Of a DNA stretch of 64,000 nucleotides, positions 10,378 to 18,617 are shown one piece after another. Made by a program: the position numbers and the translations under genes. Position 1 is the stretch's first letter, and each line of letters starts with the position of its first letter. The notes beneath the pieces are model-generated. The model was not told where the DNA came from and made no database searches. It saw only the letters and a list, made by a program, of their open reading frames with translations. The DNA comes from Sva-07 sp963715825 (GTDB taxonomy: Bacteria > Actinomycetota > Acidimicrobiia > Acidimicrobiales > Ilumatobacteraceae), in assembly GCA_963715825.1 (NCBI GenBank), contig CAVQSI010000003.1, positions 1-64,000 on the forward strand, in the 5' to 3' direction.

Positions 10378-10431
10378 CCGAAATATCGCCGCTGGCGTTG
10401 CGCTCAGCGCAACACCAGCGCGCCATTTCGG
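10378..10431. repeat. 54-bp palindrome, family A copy 1
   Basis: Outer arms are perfect (CCGAAAT / ATTTCGG). Inner arms of 15 bases at 10390-10404 and 10406-10420 pair with one mismatch. It lies between the ABC-F stop and the start of the copper-chaperone gene. A related palindrome sits at 12222-12274, just before the ABC-F gene. It could end ABC-F transcription, but it is not followed by a U tract. Confidence 0.75.
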
Positions 10432-10489
10432 ACTGGGGTCGGGCTGGGTCGGACTGGGGTCGGGCTGGGGGCGGGCTAGGGTCGGGGTC
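10430..10489. repeat. 21-bp G-rich tandem repeat
   Basis: Two 21-bp units beginning GGACTGGGGTCGGGCTGGG lie at 10430-10450 and 10451-10471 and differ only in their last two bases. A degenerate third copy runs to the ABC-F stop codon. The plus strand has many G3-G4 runs, so a quadruplex in the DNA, or a C-rich 3' region in the ABC-F transcript, is possible. Confidence 0.7.
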
Positions 10490-12125
10490 AGGGATGCTCG
10501 GAGACGGTGCCGTGGTCGAGTTCGAGGGTCCTGGTGAGACGGACGCGGTCGAGCAGGTCGCGGTCGTGGGTGACGAGGATCACCGTGCCGTCGAACGTGT
10601 CGAGCGCCTGTTCGAGCTGTTCGATCGCCGGGAGATCCAGGTGATTGGTCGGTTCGTCCAGCACGAGCAGGTTCGCTCCGTTGGCCATCAGCAACGCCAG
10701 CGACGCCCTCGTGCGCTCCCCCGGCGACAGCGTCCCGGCACCTCGGTGGACGTGTTCGGCTGCCAGACCGAACTTGGCGAGCAGCGTGCGGGCGTCGCCC
10801 ACCTGCAGTCCCGTCGCCGCGGTGAACGCGTCGAGCAGCGACTCGTCGCCGAGCAGTTCCGAGCGGGCCTGTTCGATCTCGCCGACGACCACACTCGCGC
10901 CCAGCGACGCGCTGCCGGCGTCGGGTTCGAGGCGGCCCAGCAGCACCGAGATCAACGTGGTCTTGCCGCTGCCGTTCGCGCCGACCAGGGCCATGCGGTC
11001 GCCGACGCGCAGGTCGAGGTCGACCGGACCGAGCCGGAACGACCCTCGGTCGACCACCGCCGCACGTGCCGTGGCCACCACGTCGCCGCTGCGACCCGCG
11101 GTGGGGATCGTCAACCGCAGCTCCCACGCCTCGCGCGGCTCGTCCACGACCTCGAGTCGCTCCGCAGCCCTCTGGGTTCGTGCCGCCTTGCCCGCCAGTT
11201 GCTCGGTCTGATTGACCTTGTAGTGGCGGATGTGCTTGTCGGTCTCGCCGGACTTCTTCACCTTCGACTGGCCCTGCGTCGCCCACTCGCGCTCGCGCTG
11301 AGCCCGCTGCTGCAGCGCCGACCGTTTCGAGTCGTACTCCTCGAAGCGTTCACGGGCGTGCTGCTTGACCAGCTCGCGCTCGGCGAGGAACGACTCCCAG
11401 CCGCCGGCGAACCAGCTCGCTCGATGCGAGTGGTGATCGATCTCGACGACGTCGGTGATCGTGCGGCGCAGGAACGACCGGTCATGGCTGACCAGCAGCA
11501 CCGGCGCATCGATGCCGAGGATCCATCGTTCCAGCCGGACGAGGCCGTCGAGGTCGAGGTCGTTGGTCGGTTCGTCGAGCAGGAACACGTCGAAGCGCGA
11601 CAGCAGCAACGATGCCAACGACGAGCGAGCGGCCTCGCCGCCCGACAGCGACATCGTCGGCTGATCGAGGAGTCGTTCGTCGAGTCCGAGGTCGCTCCAC
11701 ACCTCACCGACACGGGCATCGAAATCCGCGGCACCGAGCGCCAACCAGCGATCGAGCGCGTCCGAATACAGGTCGTCGGCGCCGGGGTCGGCCGCCGCGA
11801 GCGCACCGGTGGCGGCGTCGAGTTCGACCTGCGCAGCTGCGACGCCGCTTCGCCTCGCCAGGAAGTCGCGGACGGTCTCGTCGGCCGAGCGCTCCGGTTC
11901 CTGCGGGAGCAGCCCGACATTGGCCGTGCGCGGAGCGACCTCGACGGATCCCCGGTCGAGGTCGACACGGCCGGCGAGCGCGCCGAGCAGCGTCGACTTT
12001 CCGACGCCATTGGGCCCAACGAGGCCGACGCGGTGGCCGGGAGCGAGCGTGAGGTCGACCTCGTCGAGCACGACGAGCGGACCTCGGACGACGGTGAGGG
12101 AACGGGCGATGAGCGATGCGGGCAC
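10488..12125 (-). CDS. ABC-F family ATPase, two nucleotide-binding domains (545 aa)
   Basis: This is a soluble ABC-F protein. The family acts on the ribosome (translation rescue or antibiotic protection) and does not transport. The first domain has GPNGVGKST (about 37-45), LSGGE and LLDEPTND. The second has GANGSGKTT, LSPGER and LDEPTNH with a closing VTHDRD. Between them lies a charged, Arg/Gln-rich linker of roughly 80 residues, the region that reaches the peptidyl-transferase centre in this family. There are no membrane segments. The start MPASLIARSLTV is standard. Which ABC-F subgroup it belongs to cannot be decided here. Palindromes at both ends of the gene are described separately. Confidence 0.9.
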   Translation of the reverse strand: MPASLIARSLTVVRGPLVVLDEVDLTLAPGHRVGLVGPNGVGKSTLLGALAGRVDLDRGSVEVAPRTANVGLLPQEPERSADETVRDFLARRSGVAAAQVELDAATGALAAADPGADDLYSDALDRWLALGAADFDARVGEVWSDLGLDERLLDQPTMSLSGGEAARSSLASLLLSRFDVFLLDEPTNDLDLDGLVRLERWILGIDAPVLLVSHDRSFLRRTITDVVEIDHHSHRASWFAGGWESFLAERELVKQHARERFEEYDSKRSALQQRAQREREWATQGQSKVKKSGETDKHIRHYKVNQTEQLAGKAARTQRAAERLEVVDEPREAWELRLTIPTAGRSGDVVATARAAVVDRGSFRLGPVDLDLRVGDRMALVGANGSGKTTLISVLLGRLEPDAGSASLGASVVVGEIEQARSELLGDESLLDAFTAATGLQVGDARTLLAKFGLAAEHVHRGAGTLSPGERTRASLALLMANGANLLVLDEPTNHLDLPAIEQLEQALDTFDGTVILVTHDRDLLDRVRLTRTLELDHGTVSEHP

Positions 12126-12221
12126 GAAGGCACCTCCGAGAACAGGGAACGAGCGGACGGTGGACAGCTCACTGATCGGTCATCGCCCGAGACCGTACCC
12201 CACCTTCACCCCCTCTTCACC

Positions 12222-12274
12222 CCGAAATTTGCCTGGTTTGCGTCGCTGAGCGCGCAGAACCGCGCAAGTTTCGG
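12222..12274. repeat. 53-bp palindrome, family A copy 2
   Basis: It has the same outer frame as the 10378 copy (ACCCCGAAAT at one end, TTTCGGACTG at the other), nearly the same length, and an imperfect inner stem around GCTGAGCGC. It lies in the intergenic space between the divergent ABC-F gene and the SF2 helicase. The two copies share ends and central sequence but differ in the stems, as expected if pairing, not sequence, is conserved. Confidence 0.65.
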
Positions 12275-12341
12275 ACTGATTCGGGTTTTTCGGGGGTGAG
12301 GGTTGGTGGCGGGCCGGGACGCGGCAGACTCGGACGCTCCG

Positions 12342-14045
12342 ATGCCGACCGTGATCCTTCGACCCTGGCAGCGTGCGGCCTACGAAGCGTTCCGCACGAG
12401 CCCCGACTCGGACTACCTCGCCGTCGCCACCCCTGGAGCCGGAAAGACCACGTTCGCGCTCACCTGTGCTCGCGCCAGCCTTGCCGAGGAACCTCGCACG
12501 CTGGTCGTGGTCGCGCCAACCAGCCACCTCAAGGTCCAGTGGTCGCTCGCCGCTCACCGGCTGGGCCTGCAGCTCGACCCCGACTGGAGCCCCGGCGATG
12601 GCCTCGCCCGCGACGTACACGGCCTCGTCACCACCTATCAGCAGATCGCCACCGGAAACACTGCGGCCAAGCTGGCCGGGTTGTCGGCCGACGGCTTCGT
12701 GATCCTCGATGAGATCCACCACGCCGGCCACGAGAAGGCGTGGGGCGACGGCATCCGGGTGGCCTTCGGGCACGCAGCTCGGCGCCTGTCGCTGTCCGGT
12801 ACCCCGTTTCGCAGCGACGCGGTCCCGATCCCGTTCGTGCGCTACGACGCCAGCGGAGGTGAGGGCGACATGGCCCACGCCGACTACACCTACGGCTACG
12901 CCGACACGCTGCGCGACGGCGGCGTCGTGCGTCCCGTGTACTTCCCCCGGGTCGACGGCGACATGGAGTGGACCACCGCGTCGGGCGACGTGATCAACGC
13001 GAGCTTCCAGGACGAGCTGACCAAGGACCAGATGTCGATGCGGCTCCGCACGGCGCTCAGCTTGGAAGGCGAGTGGATGCCGAGCGTGCTCGCCAGGGCG
13101 AACGACCAGCTGCGCTCGATCCGCGAGGACCATCGGGACGCCGGCGGACTCGTGATCGCGATCGACCAGGATCACGCTCAGGGAATCGCCCGGCTGCTCC
13201 GCGACCGCTTCGGCACACCCGCCGACGTGGTGATCAGCGACGATCCGACCGCCTCGAAGAAGATCGCCGAGTTCGCCCACAACGACCGGCCGTGGCTGGT
13301 GGCGGTGCGGATGGTGTCCGAGGGCGTCGACATCCCGCGGCTGCGCGTCGGCGTGTTCGCGACCACCACCTCGACCGAACTGTTCTTCCGTCAGGCTGTC
13401 GGCCGCTTCGTCCGCTGGCAGGCGGGCCGGCCGAGCCAGAAGGCGTACGTCTACATCCCCGACGACCCGCGGCTGCGCACCCACGCGTTCGAGATCGCCG
13501 AGGCGCGCCGTCACGTGCTGCGCCCCCCGGGATCCGACGACGACGGCGACGAATTCCAGCTCGACGGCGGCCTCGACGACCAGCGGCATCCCGACGACGA
13601 AGCCGAGCAGCTCGCGTTGTTCGCCGTCGTGTCGGCCACGGCGACCGACATCACCGTGCACACCGTCACCGAGCAAGGCGTTCGGTTCGAGCCGCTCTTC
13701 TCCCCCGACGACCTGCAGGCGCCCCGCTACGACGACGAACTCGAGATCGCCGAGCCCCTGTTCGTCGCCGATCCGCTGCTGAGCATCGACCTCCCCGAGA
13801 TCCCGACCGCGGCAGGGCTCGTGCCGGCGGGGTCACTGAGCGTCGCCGAGCGCAAGGACGACCTGCGAACCCGCAACGCTCACGTTGCCAAACGGCTGGT
13901 CGACATCACCGGCTGGGGCCACGCGAAGGTGCAAGGCGAGATGAACCGCCTGGCTGGTGTCACCCGTGTGGCCACAGCAACCACCGAACAACTCGAACGG
14001 CGTCTGCGCTACGCCGAGAGCTGGTTGCGCCGCCTGCAACGCTGA
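12342..14045 (+). CDS. DEAD/DEAH-type superfamily 2 helicase (about 567 aa)
   Basis: This is an ATP-dependent nucleic-acid translocase or helicase. Motifs are the Q-like PWQRAAYEAF, ATPGAGKTT (Walker A, about 32-40), VVAPTSHLKVQW (Ia), DEIHH (Walker B) and SLSGTPF (III). The second RecA domain has VRMVSEGVDIPRL (V) and QAVGRFVRW (VI). A C-terminal alpha-helical region follows with no recognised domain. I chose ATG 12342; TTG 12303 or GTG 12306 in the same frame would add 12-13 residues. No strong ribosome binding site decides this. The DtxR-family gene starts 57 bases downstream. The exact role is unknown; the fold resembles type III restriction and UvrB-like motors, but no nuclease or methylase is nearby. 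Confidence 0.82.
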   Translation: MPTVILRPWQRAAYEAFRTSPDSDYLAVATPGAGKTTFALTCARASLAEEPRTLVVVAPTSHLKVQWSLAAHRLGLQLDPDWSPGDGLARDVHGLVTTYQQIATGNTAAKLAGLSADGFVILDEIHHAGHEKAWGDGIRVAFGHAARRLSLSGTPFRSDAVPIPFVRYDASGGEGDMAHADYTYGYADTLRDGGVVRPVYFPRVDGDMEWTTASGDVINASFQDELTKDQMSMRLRTALSLEGEWMPSVLARANDQLRSIREDHRDAGGLVIAIDQDHAQGIARLLRDRFGTPADVVISDDPTASKKIAEFAHNDRPWLVAVRMVSEGVDIPRLRVGVFATTTSTELFFRQAVGRFVRWQAGRPSQKAYVYIPDDPRLRTHAFEIAEARRHVLRPPGSDDDGDEFQLDGGLDDQRHPDDEAEQLALFAVVSATATDITVHTVTEQGVRFEPLFSPDDLQAPRYDDELEIAEPLFVADPLLSIDLPEIPTAAGLVPAGSLSVAERKDDLRTRNAHVAKRLVDITGWGHAKVQGEMNRLAGVTRVATATTEQLERRLRYAESWLRRLQR

Positions 14046-14102
14046 TCGTCCGATCGCGCGCTGGCGGGGACACCCGATCGCGGGCGACGGTAGGATCATG
14101 AA

Positions 14103-14762
14103 ATGCCAGCGAGCGGTGAACATCATCCCGCCTTCGAGGAGTACTGCGAGTGCATCTTCGAGCTCCACGAGGACGACGTCGAGGTCATCCAGGCCCGCAT
14201 CGCCGAACGACTCCAGGTGTCGCGGCCCGCCGTCAGTGAAATGATGAAACGCCTCGAAGCCGAGGGCCTGATCACCTCCGACGACGGAATCCGCCTCACC
14301 GACGCCGGCCGACGGCTCGGCGAACGCGTCGTGCGTCGACACCGCCTCGCCGAAGTGTTCCTCACCGACGTGCTCAAGCTCAGCTGGGCCGAGGCGCACC
14401 ACGAGGCCGGCAAGTGGGAACACATCATGAGCGACTCGGTCGAGCAGGCCCTCAACGAACTGCTGGGTTCACCGACAACCTGCCCGCACGGCAACCCGAT
14501 CCCCGGCTCCGGCTACGAAGCGCCCGACTCGGGGCCACTGTCCGCCATCTCGGTCGGCTCGCCGTTCACCGTCCGGCGAATCACCGAGGAACTCGAGTTC
14601 GAACCCGGCCTGCTCGAGTTCCTCGAGGAGTCGGCGATCCAGCCGGGCAACCGGGGCACGGTCACCGCAGCCTCCCCCGACGGCACGCTGACCGTCGAGA
14701 TCGACGGACGTCACATCGGGGTCGGATCGTTCGCAAGCGAACGTATCTTGGTCACTTCGTGA
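14103..14762 (+). CDS. DtxR/MntR-family metal-dependent transcriptional regulator
   Basis: This is a metal-sensing repressor of 219 residues with the full three-domain DtxR layout. It has an N-terminal winged helix (recognition segment SRPAVSEMMKRLEAEGL), a dimerisation and metal-binding domain, and an SH3-like FeoA domain in the last 80 residues. Aligned to DtxR by eye, the site-2 ligands differ: Met10 is replaced by Glu13 and Cys102 by Gly103, while the following Glu and His (KWEH) are kept. Loss of the soft Met/Cys pair resembles Mn-responsive MntR more than Fe-responsive IdeR, so Mn sensing is a reasonable guess. The stop overlaps the next gene's GTG, implying coupled translation. Confidence 0.88.
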   Translation: MPASGEHHPAFEEYCECIFELHEDDVEVIQARIAERLQVSRPAVSEMMKRLEAEGLITSDDGIRLTDAGRRLGERVVRRHRLAEVFLTDVLKLSWAEAHHEAGKWEHIMSDSVEQALNELLGSPTTCPHGNPIPGSGYEAPDSGPLSAISVGSPFTVRRITEELEFEPGLLEFLEESAIQPGNRGTVTAASPDGTLTVEIDGRHIGVGSFASERILVTS

Positions 14763-15202
14763 CCCGCCGATCTGGTCCCCTCCGACTCGCCGCCATCGTC
14801 CTCGCCGCCGCGGTGGTCGCGTCATGCGCGGAAACCGTCGTCGATGTCGAATCCGACGACGGCGAAATCGCCGTCGACGGCTCGTTCCAGACGGTGCCCG
14901 TCGTCACCGTGCCGATCTCCGGGACCACCGCGGAGCTGCTCGCCGAGATGTCGGCCCAGATGAGCCAGCTCAGCGCGCAGATCGGGGCGCCCGGCGACGA
15001 AGCGCAGACGCTGCGACGCATCGAAGCGGTCTGGCTCGTCGCACGTCCCGACGTCGAGTCGACGCGACCCGAACTGGTCGGTGGCATCGACACCACCGTC
15101 GACATGGCCAGAACTGCCGTGGTGCGCATTCGTCCCGCCGACGGCGACAAGGCCTTCCAACTCCTCACCGACCTCGTCGACCGCTACACCGGCGACAGCT
15201 GA
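14759..15202 (+). CDS. Small lipoprotein coupled to the DtxR-family regulator
   Basis: The GTG at 14759 overlaps the regulator's TGA (GTGA), so the protein is 147 residues. The N-terminus is a signal peptide with a lipobox (VVASC). The mature part has a Val/Asp-rich stretch, a Met/Gln-containing helix (AEMSAQMSQLSAQIG) and a compact C-terminal domain of about 90 residues. I recognise no family. Translational coupling to a metal sensor suggests a role in metal homeostasis, but no His/Cys metal site is evident. This is inference from position only. Confidence 0.75.
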   Translation: MTRRSGPLRLAAIVLAAAVVASCAETVVDVESDDGEIAVDGSFQTVPVVTVPISGTTAELLAEMSAQMSQLSAQIGAPGDEAQTLRRIEAVWLVARPDVESTRPELVGGIDTTVDMARTAVVRIRPADGDKAFQLLTDLVDRYTGDS

Positions 15203-15215
15203 GCCCACCGGTGAC

Positions 15216-15251
15216 ACCGGTGACGCCGGTGCCAGGCATCGCGTCACCGGT
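15216..15251. terminator. Hairpin between convergent genes
   Basis: A perfect 10-base stem (ACCGGTGACG / CGTCACCGGT) with a 16-base loop lies between the lipoprotein stop (15202) and the oxygenase stop (15275). A direct 9-bp repeat (CACCGGTGA) precedes it. It has no U tract. Its position between two converging ends suits a bidirectional terminator or mRNA 3' end protector. Confidence 0.5.
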
Positions 15252-15274
15252 TGGGGCGCACCGAGCACCGGCGT

Positions 15275-16327
15275 TCAGGTGACGGCGTCGGGGTGATGGC
15301 GCGCCACGTTGTCCGGGTAGCTGCGGCAGTAGTAGTTCCACAGCTGTTGGCCGTAGACGCCGGCGCCCTCACGGCTCGACACACCGTCAACCCCTGATTC
15401 GATCTCGGATCGCCGGGCCATGAACCCCGCAGAGGAGTGACGTGCGCTCGCCGCGACCGCCTCGGCGAACGACGGATCGAGCGGCAACGGGTCGAGACGG
15501 GTGGTGAGGTCCGGGCCGTGGAACCAGGCCGACGACTGCCGTGGCTCGTCGGCGATCACTCGATGCGTGGTGGCCACGAAGTAGTTGCCGGTCATCTCCT
15601 GGAGCATCTCGCCGATGTTGACGACGAATGCGTCGCGCCGCGGCGGCACGCCGACCCACCGGCCGTCGGGAGCACGCACCTGGAGCCCGCCGGCATCGTG
15701 CTGCAGCAACAGGGTGAGAAAGCCGGCGTCGTGGTGCGGGTTCACGCCGGCGCCGTCGGTCGGCGTCGGCGGGTAGTCGATCAGTTTGACGAACGACAGC
15801 GGCCGAGACCCGAACACCGATCGCAGGTGAGTCCGTTCGAGCCCGAGGGCGACCGAGAACACCTCGAGCATCGTGTCGGCCACTGCTGCCATGCGCTCGA
15901 AGTACGCCGTCATGTGCGCACGGAAGCCGGGGAGCACGTGCTCGGGCAACCACTGGTTCGGCCCATCGAGACGGAGGTAGGGCGGGTCGAGATCGAGTCC
16001 GCGGACCGGGTGCTCGGTCGACAGGTCGAGCTGTTCACGCAGATCCGGACGACCACCCGTCAGTTCGGCGCCAACACGTTCCCAGCCGCGGAAATGCGGC
16101 GACAGCGCCTTGTCGATCGTGGCCTTGTCGGCCTCGGGCAGCGAGAAGAACCGTCGCTGCATGTCGACGTGTCGTGCCACGAACTCGGCATCGACGCCGT
16201 GGCCGACCAGCTGGAAGAACCCGATGGTGTGGCAGACCTCGCGCACCCGAATTGCGAAAGCCGTCGGGTCGGTCGCCCAACCGGCAAGGTCGAGCTCGGG
16301 GATCTCCGTGAACGTCGCCACACCCAT
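15275..16327 (-). CDS. 2-oxoglutarate/Fe(II) oxygenase of the isopenicillin-N-synthase family
   Basis: This is a 350-residue non-haem iron dioxygenase. The N-terminal DIOX_N part (TIGFFQLVGHGV) and C-terminal 2OG-FeII domain are both complete. The iron ligands are the His and Asp in NPHHDAGF and the distal His in TTHRV. The Arg and Ser in EPRQSSAWF form the co-substrate RxS motif. Family members oxidise small molecules (amino acids, flavonoid-like or antibiotic precursors); the substrate cannot be read from sequence. The start ATG at 16327 gives the usual length. The gene ends facing the lipoprotein and sits 50 bases downstream of helD on the same strand. Confidence 0.88.
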   Translation of the reverse strand: MGVATFTEIPELDLAGWATDPTAFAIRVREVCHTIGFFQLVGHGVDAEFVARHVDMQRRFFSLPEADKATIDKALSPHFRGWERVGAELTGGRPDLREQLDLSTEHPVRGLDLDPPYLRLDGPNQWLPEHVLPGFRAHMTAYFERMAAVADTMLEVFSVALGLERTHLRSVFGSRPLSFVKLIDYPPTPTDGAGVNPHHDAGFLTLLLQHDAGGLQVRAPDGRWVGVPPRRDAFVVNIGEMLQEMTGNYFVATTHRVIADEPRQSSAWFHGPDLTTRLDPLPLDPSFAEAVAASARHSSAGFMARRSEIESGVDGVSSREGAGVYGQQLWNYYCRSYPDNVARHHPDAVT

Positions 16328-16377
16328 CGGCGCCGATCGTACGAGACGTGCTGGGGCCGCGCCGCACCCGGTGGGGC

Positions 16378-18540
16378 TCAGCGCAGGGGGTCGGGGAGAT
16401 CGTCGGCGTGGACGATGCTGAGGCGCTGTGTCGGGCGGGTGAGCGCGACGTAGAGCGAGCGCATGCCGTGCTCGTGATCGGCAACGATGCGCGCCGGCTC
16501 GACCACGACCACGGCGTCGAGTTCGAGCCCCTTCACCACGCTGACGGGCACGAGCGTGACGCCTTCGTCGAGGCCGGTGCGGGTGGCGGTGCCGTGGTTC
16601 ACGCCGGCCGCGGTCAGGTGCTCGGACAACTCGTCGATCATCGAGTCGGGGGCGATCACGCCGAGGCTGGCGTTCGGCAGTGCTGCGGTGATCGAGCGGA
16701 CCTCGTCGGCGACGGCAGCACCGAGCGGACCGGCGGCTCGCACCACGACCGGCGCCGCGTCGCCGACGCGCACGGACTGCGGGGCCCGCAACGTGGGCGT
16801 CGCTGCCGCCATCACCTTGTTGGCCAGCTCCATGATCTGGCCGGGGATGCGGTAGCCCACCGACAGCCCGATCACCCGCGACGGCTTGCGGTCGGGCAGA
16901 TGGTCGAGCACGTCCTGCCAGTCCGTCGGTGCCAGCGGACCGGTCGCCTGGGCGAGGTCGCCGACGATCGTCATGGCCCCGTTCAGCGAGCGACGCGTGG
17001 CCATCTTGAGTTGCATCGGGGTGAGGTCCTGCACCTCGTCGATCACGATGTGGCCGTAGGTACGGATCTCGTCGGCGTCGTCGATCTTGCCGTTGCGACC
17101 CGGCTTCGGACCGAGCACGTCGCGGGCGTCGTCGAGCAGCGCCACGTCGGCAGGCGTCCAGCGGACATCGTCGACCGACTCGGACCGTGGCCGGAACAGC
17201 GCGAGCGCCTCGGACTCGTCGAGGACGCCGCGGGTGGCGAGCTTCAGCAGCCCCTTCGACCCGAACAGATCGTGGAGCAACTGTGCCGGCGTGAGCAGTG
17301 GCCACATCCGGTCGAGTGCCTCGCGGATCTCGGGCGTGCCACGCAGGGTGTCCTTGACGTCGCGGGGACCGATCTCGGCATCGTGGAACGTGGCGGCGAG
17401 CGCCGACCACACCTCGTTCTCGACGTACTTGCGGCCGCTGTTGTGACGGCGGAAGCGACGCCGGGCGTTCTTGACGATCCGGGCCGACTCGTCGACGCGC
17501 AACCGGACATAGCCGGTGCGGAACGGGATCACGAGGTCGTCGCGCAACGCTCGCTCGCGATCGTTGACCGCCTGGTCGATCACGTCGGACATGCGAGCAT
17601 CGCCCTTGATGCGCGCCGCCGTGGTGCTGTCGGCGCCGTCGCGATCGCCCGGGCGCAGGAACTGCACGCCGGGCACGAGATCGGACAGCACGACCTGCTC
17701 GATGCCGGCCTCGCCCAACGACGGCAGGACCCGTTCGATGTACCGCAGGAACACCCGGTTGGGCCCGACGACCAGGACGCCCTGGTCCTCGAGGGGGAAC
17801 CGGTGCGTGTACAGCAGGTACGCGGCGCGGTGCAGCGCCACGACGGTCTTGCCCGTGCCAGGGCCGCCCTGGACGACCAACACGCCGTGCTGCGGCGAAC
17901 GGATGATCTCGTCCTGTTCGCCCTGGATGGTGGCCACGATGTCGCCGAGCGTGCCGGTGCGGCCCCGTTCGAGTGCGGCGAGCAGCGTCGAGTAGCCGCG
18001 CAGGCCGCCGCCGGTCGTGTCGGCGGTGTCGACCGTGTCGACGCCCGTCGATCCGTCGAGCCCCTCGTCGTGGCCGAGGCCGAGGTGCCCTTCGCCGAAG
18101 AGTTCGTCCTCGAGGCCGAGCAGCTTTCGACCCTCGACTGCGAAGTGACGCCGACGCAGCAGACCCATCGGGCTGCGGCCGGTGGCGCGGTAGAACGGTT
18201 CCGCGACCGGCGCCCGCCAGTCGACCACCACCGGTTCGCGATCCTCGTCGGCCACCGCAAGGCGCCCGATGTGGAAGCTCTCGATGGCGCCGGGCGATTC
18301 GGCGGAACGGTCGATGCGGCCGAACACCAACGAGGCATCACCCAGATCGAGATCGGCGAGCCGTTTCAGCAACGCCTCGTCGAACGCGTTGCGCTCGAAC
18401 CGGGCCTGGAACGTCCCGCCCAGGTCGGCTTCGGTCATGTTGCGCATGCGCCACGCCGCCTCGCGACTGGTGTCGAGACACTCGTACGCGTGGTCGATGT
18501 AGGCCTGTTCGTCAGCGAGATCGGGGTGCTGCTGGGTCAT
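16378..18540 (-). CDS. HelD/HelR-like RNA polymerase-recycling UvrD-family ATPase (720 aa)
   Basis: This is an SF1 UvrD/PcrA-like ATPase that, in Bacillus and actinobacteria, strips stalled RNA polymerase from DNA. The N-terminal 60 residues are helical and charged (the HelD arm). The P-loop QGGPGTGKT lies at about 224-232, followed by VVALHRAAYLLYTHR. The Walker B region is HIVIDEVQDLT, and the C-terminal RecA2 segment has VKGLELDAVVVVEP and YVALTRPTQRL. Length and arrangement match class II (actinobacterial) HelD. Some members confer rifamycin tolerance. The protein starts at ATG 18540. Confidence 0.88.
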   Translation of the reverse strand: MTQQHPDLADEQAYIDHAYECLDTSREAAWRMRNMTEADLGGTFQARFERNAFDEALLKRLADLDLGDASLVFGRIDRSAESPGAIESFHIGRLAVADEDREPVVVDWRAPVAEPFYRATGRSPMGLLRRRHFAVEGRKLLGLEDELFGEGHLGLGHDEGLDGSTGVDTVDTADTTGGGLRGYSTLLAALERGRTGTLGDIVATIQGEQDEIIRSPQHGVLVVQGGPGTGKTVVALHRAAYLLYTHRFPLEDQGVLVVGPNRVFLRYIERVLPSLGEAGIEQVVLSDLVPGVQFLRPGDRDGADSTTAARIKGDARMSDVIDQAVNDRERALRDDLVIPFRTGYVRLRVDESARIVKNARRRFRRHNSGRKYVENEVWSALAATFHDAEIGPRDVKDTLRGTPEIREALDRMWPLLTPAQLLHDLFGSKGLLKLATRGVLDESEALALFRPRSESVDDVRWTPADVALLDDARDVLGPKPGRNGKIDDADEIRTYGHIVIDEVQDLTPMQLKMATRRSLNGAMTIVGDLAQATGPLAPTDWQDVLDHLPDRKPSRVIGLSVGYRIPGQIMELANKVMAAATPTLRAPQSVRVGDAAPVVVRAAGPLGAAVADEVRSITAALPNASLGVIAPDSMIDELSEHLTAAGVNHGTATRTGLDEGVTLVPVSVVKGLELDAVVVVEPARIVADHEHGMRSLYVALTRPTQRLSIVHADDLPDPLR

Positions 18541-18617
18541 AACGGGTCACGAAATGCTATCGGTGACACGTGGACTCCGGACCGGCGATCGGGACCCGGC
18601 GATAGCGTCGAGCACCG

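Noticed and set aside
10124..10426. Independent 100-residue protein starting at 10426
   Set aside because: It is the signal peptide and linker of the PCuAC lipoprotein with a spurious upstream extension; the real start is GTG 10333 and the downstream frame carries the rest.
12105..12125. GCGATGAGCGATG at the ABC-F start as a further family B palindrome
   Set aside because: There is no opposite arm within 100 bases; the sequence is simply the coding start of the ABC-F gene.
12303..14045. SF2 helicase as part of a defence system
   Set aside because: Neighbours are a DtxR-family regulator, a lipoprotein and an ABC-F gene; no nuclease, methylase, reverse transcriptase or phospholipase accompanies it.
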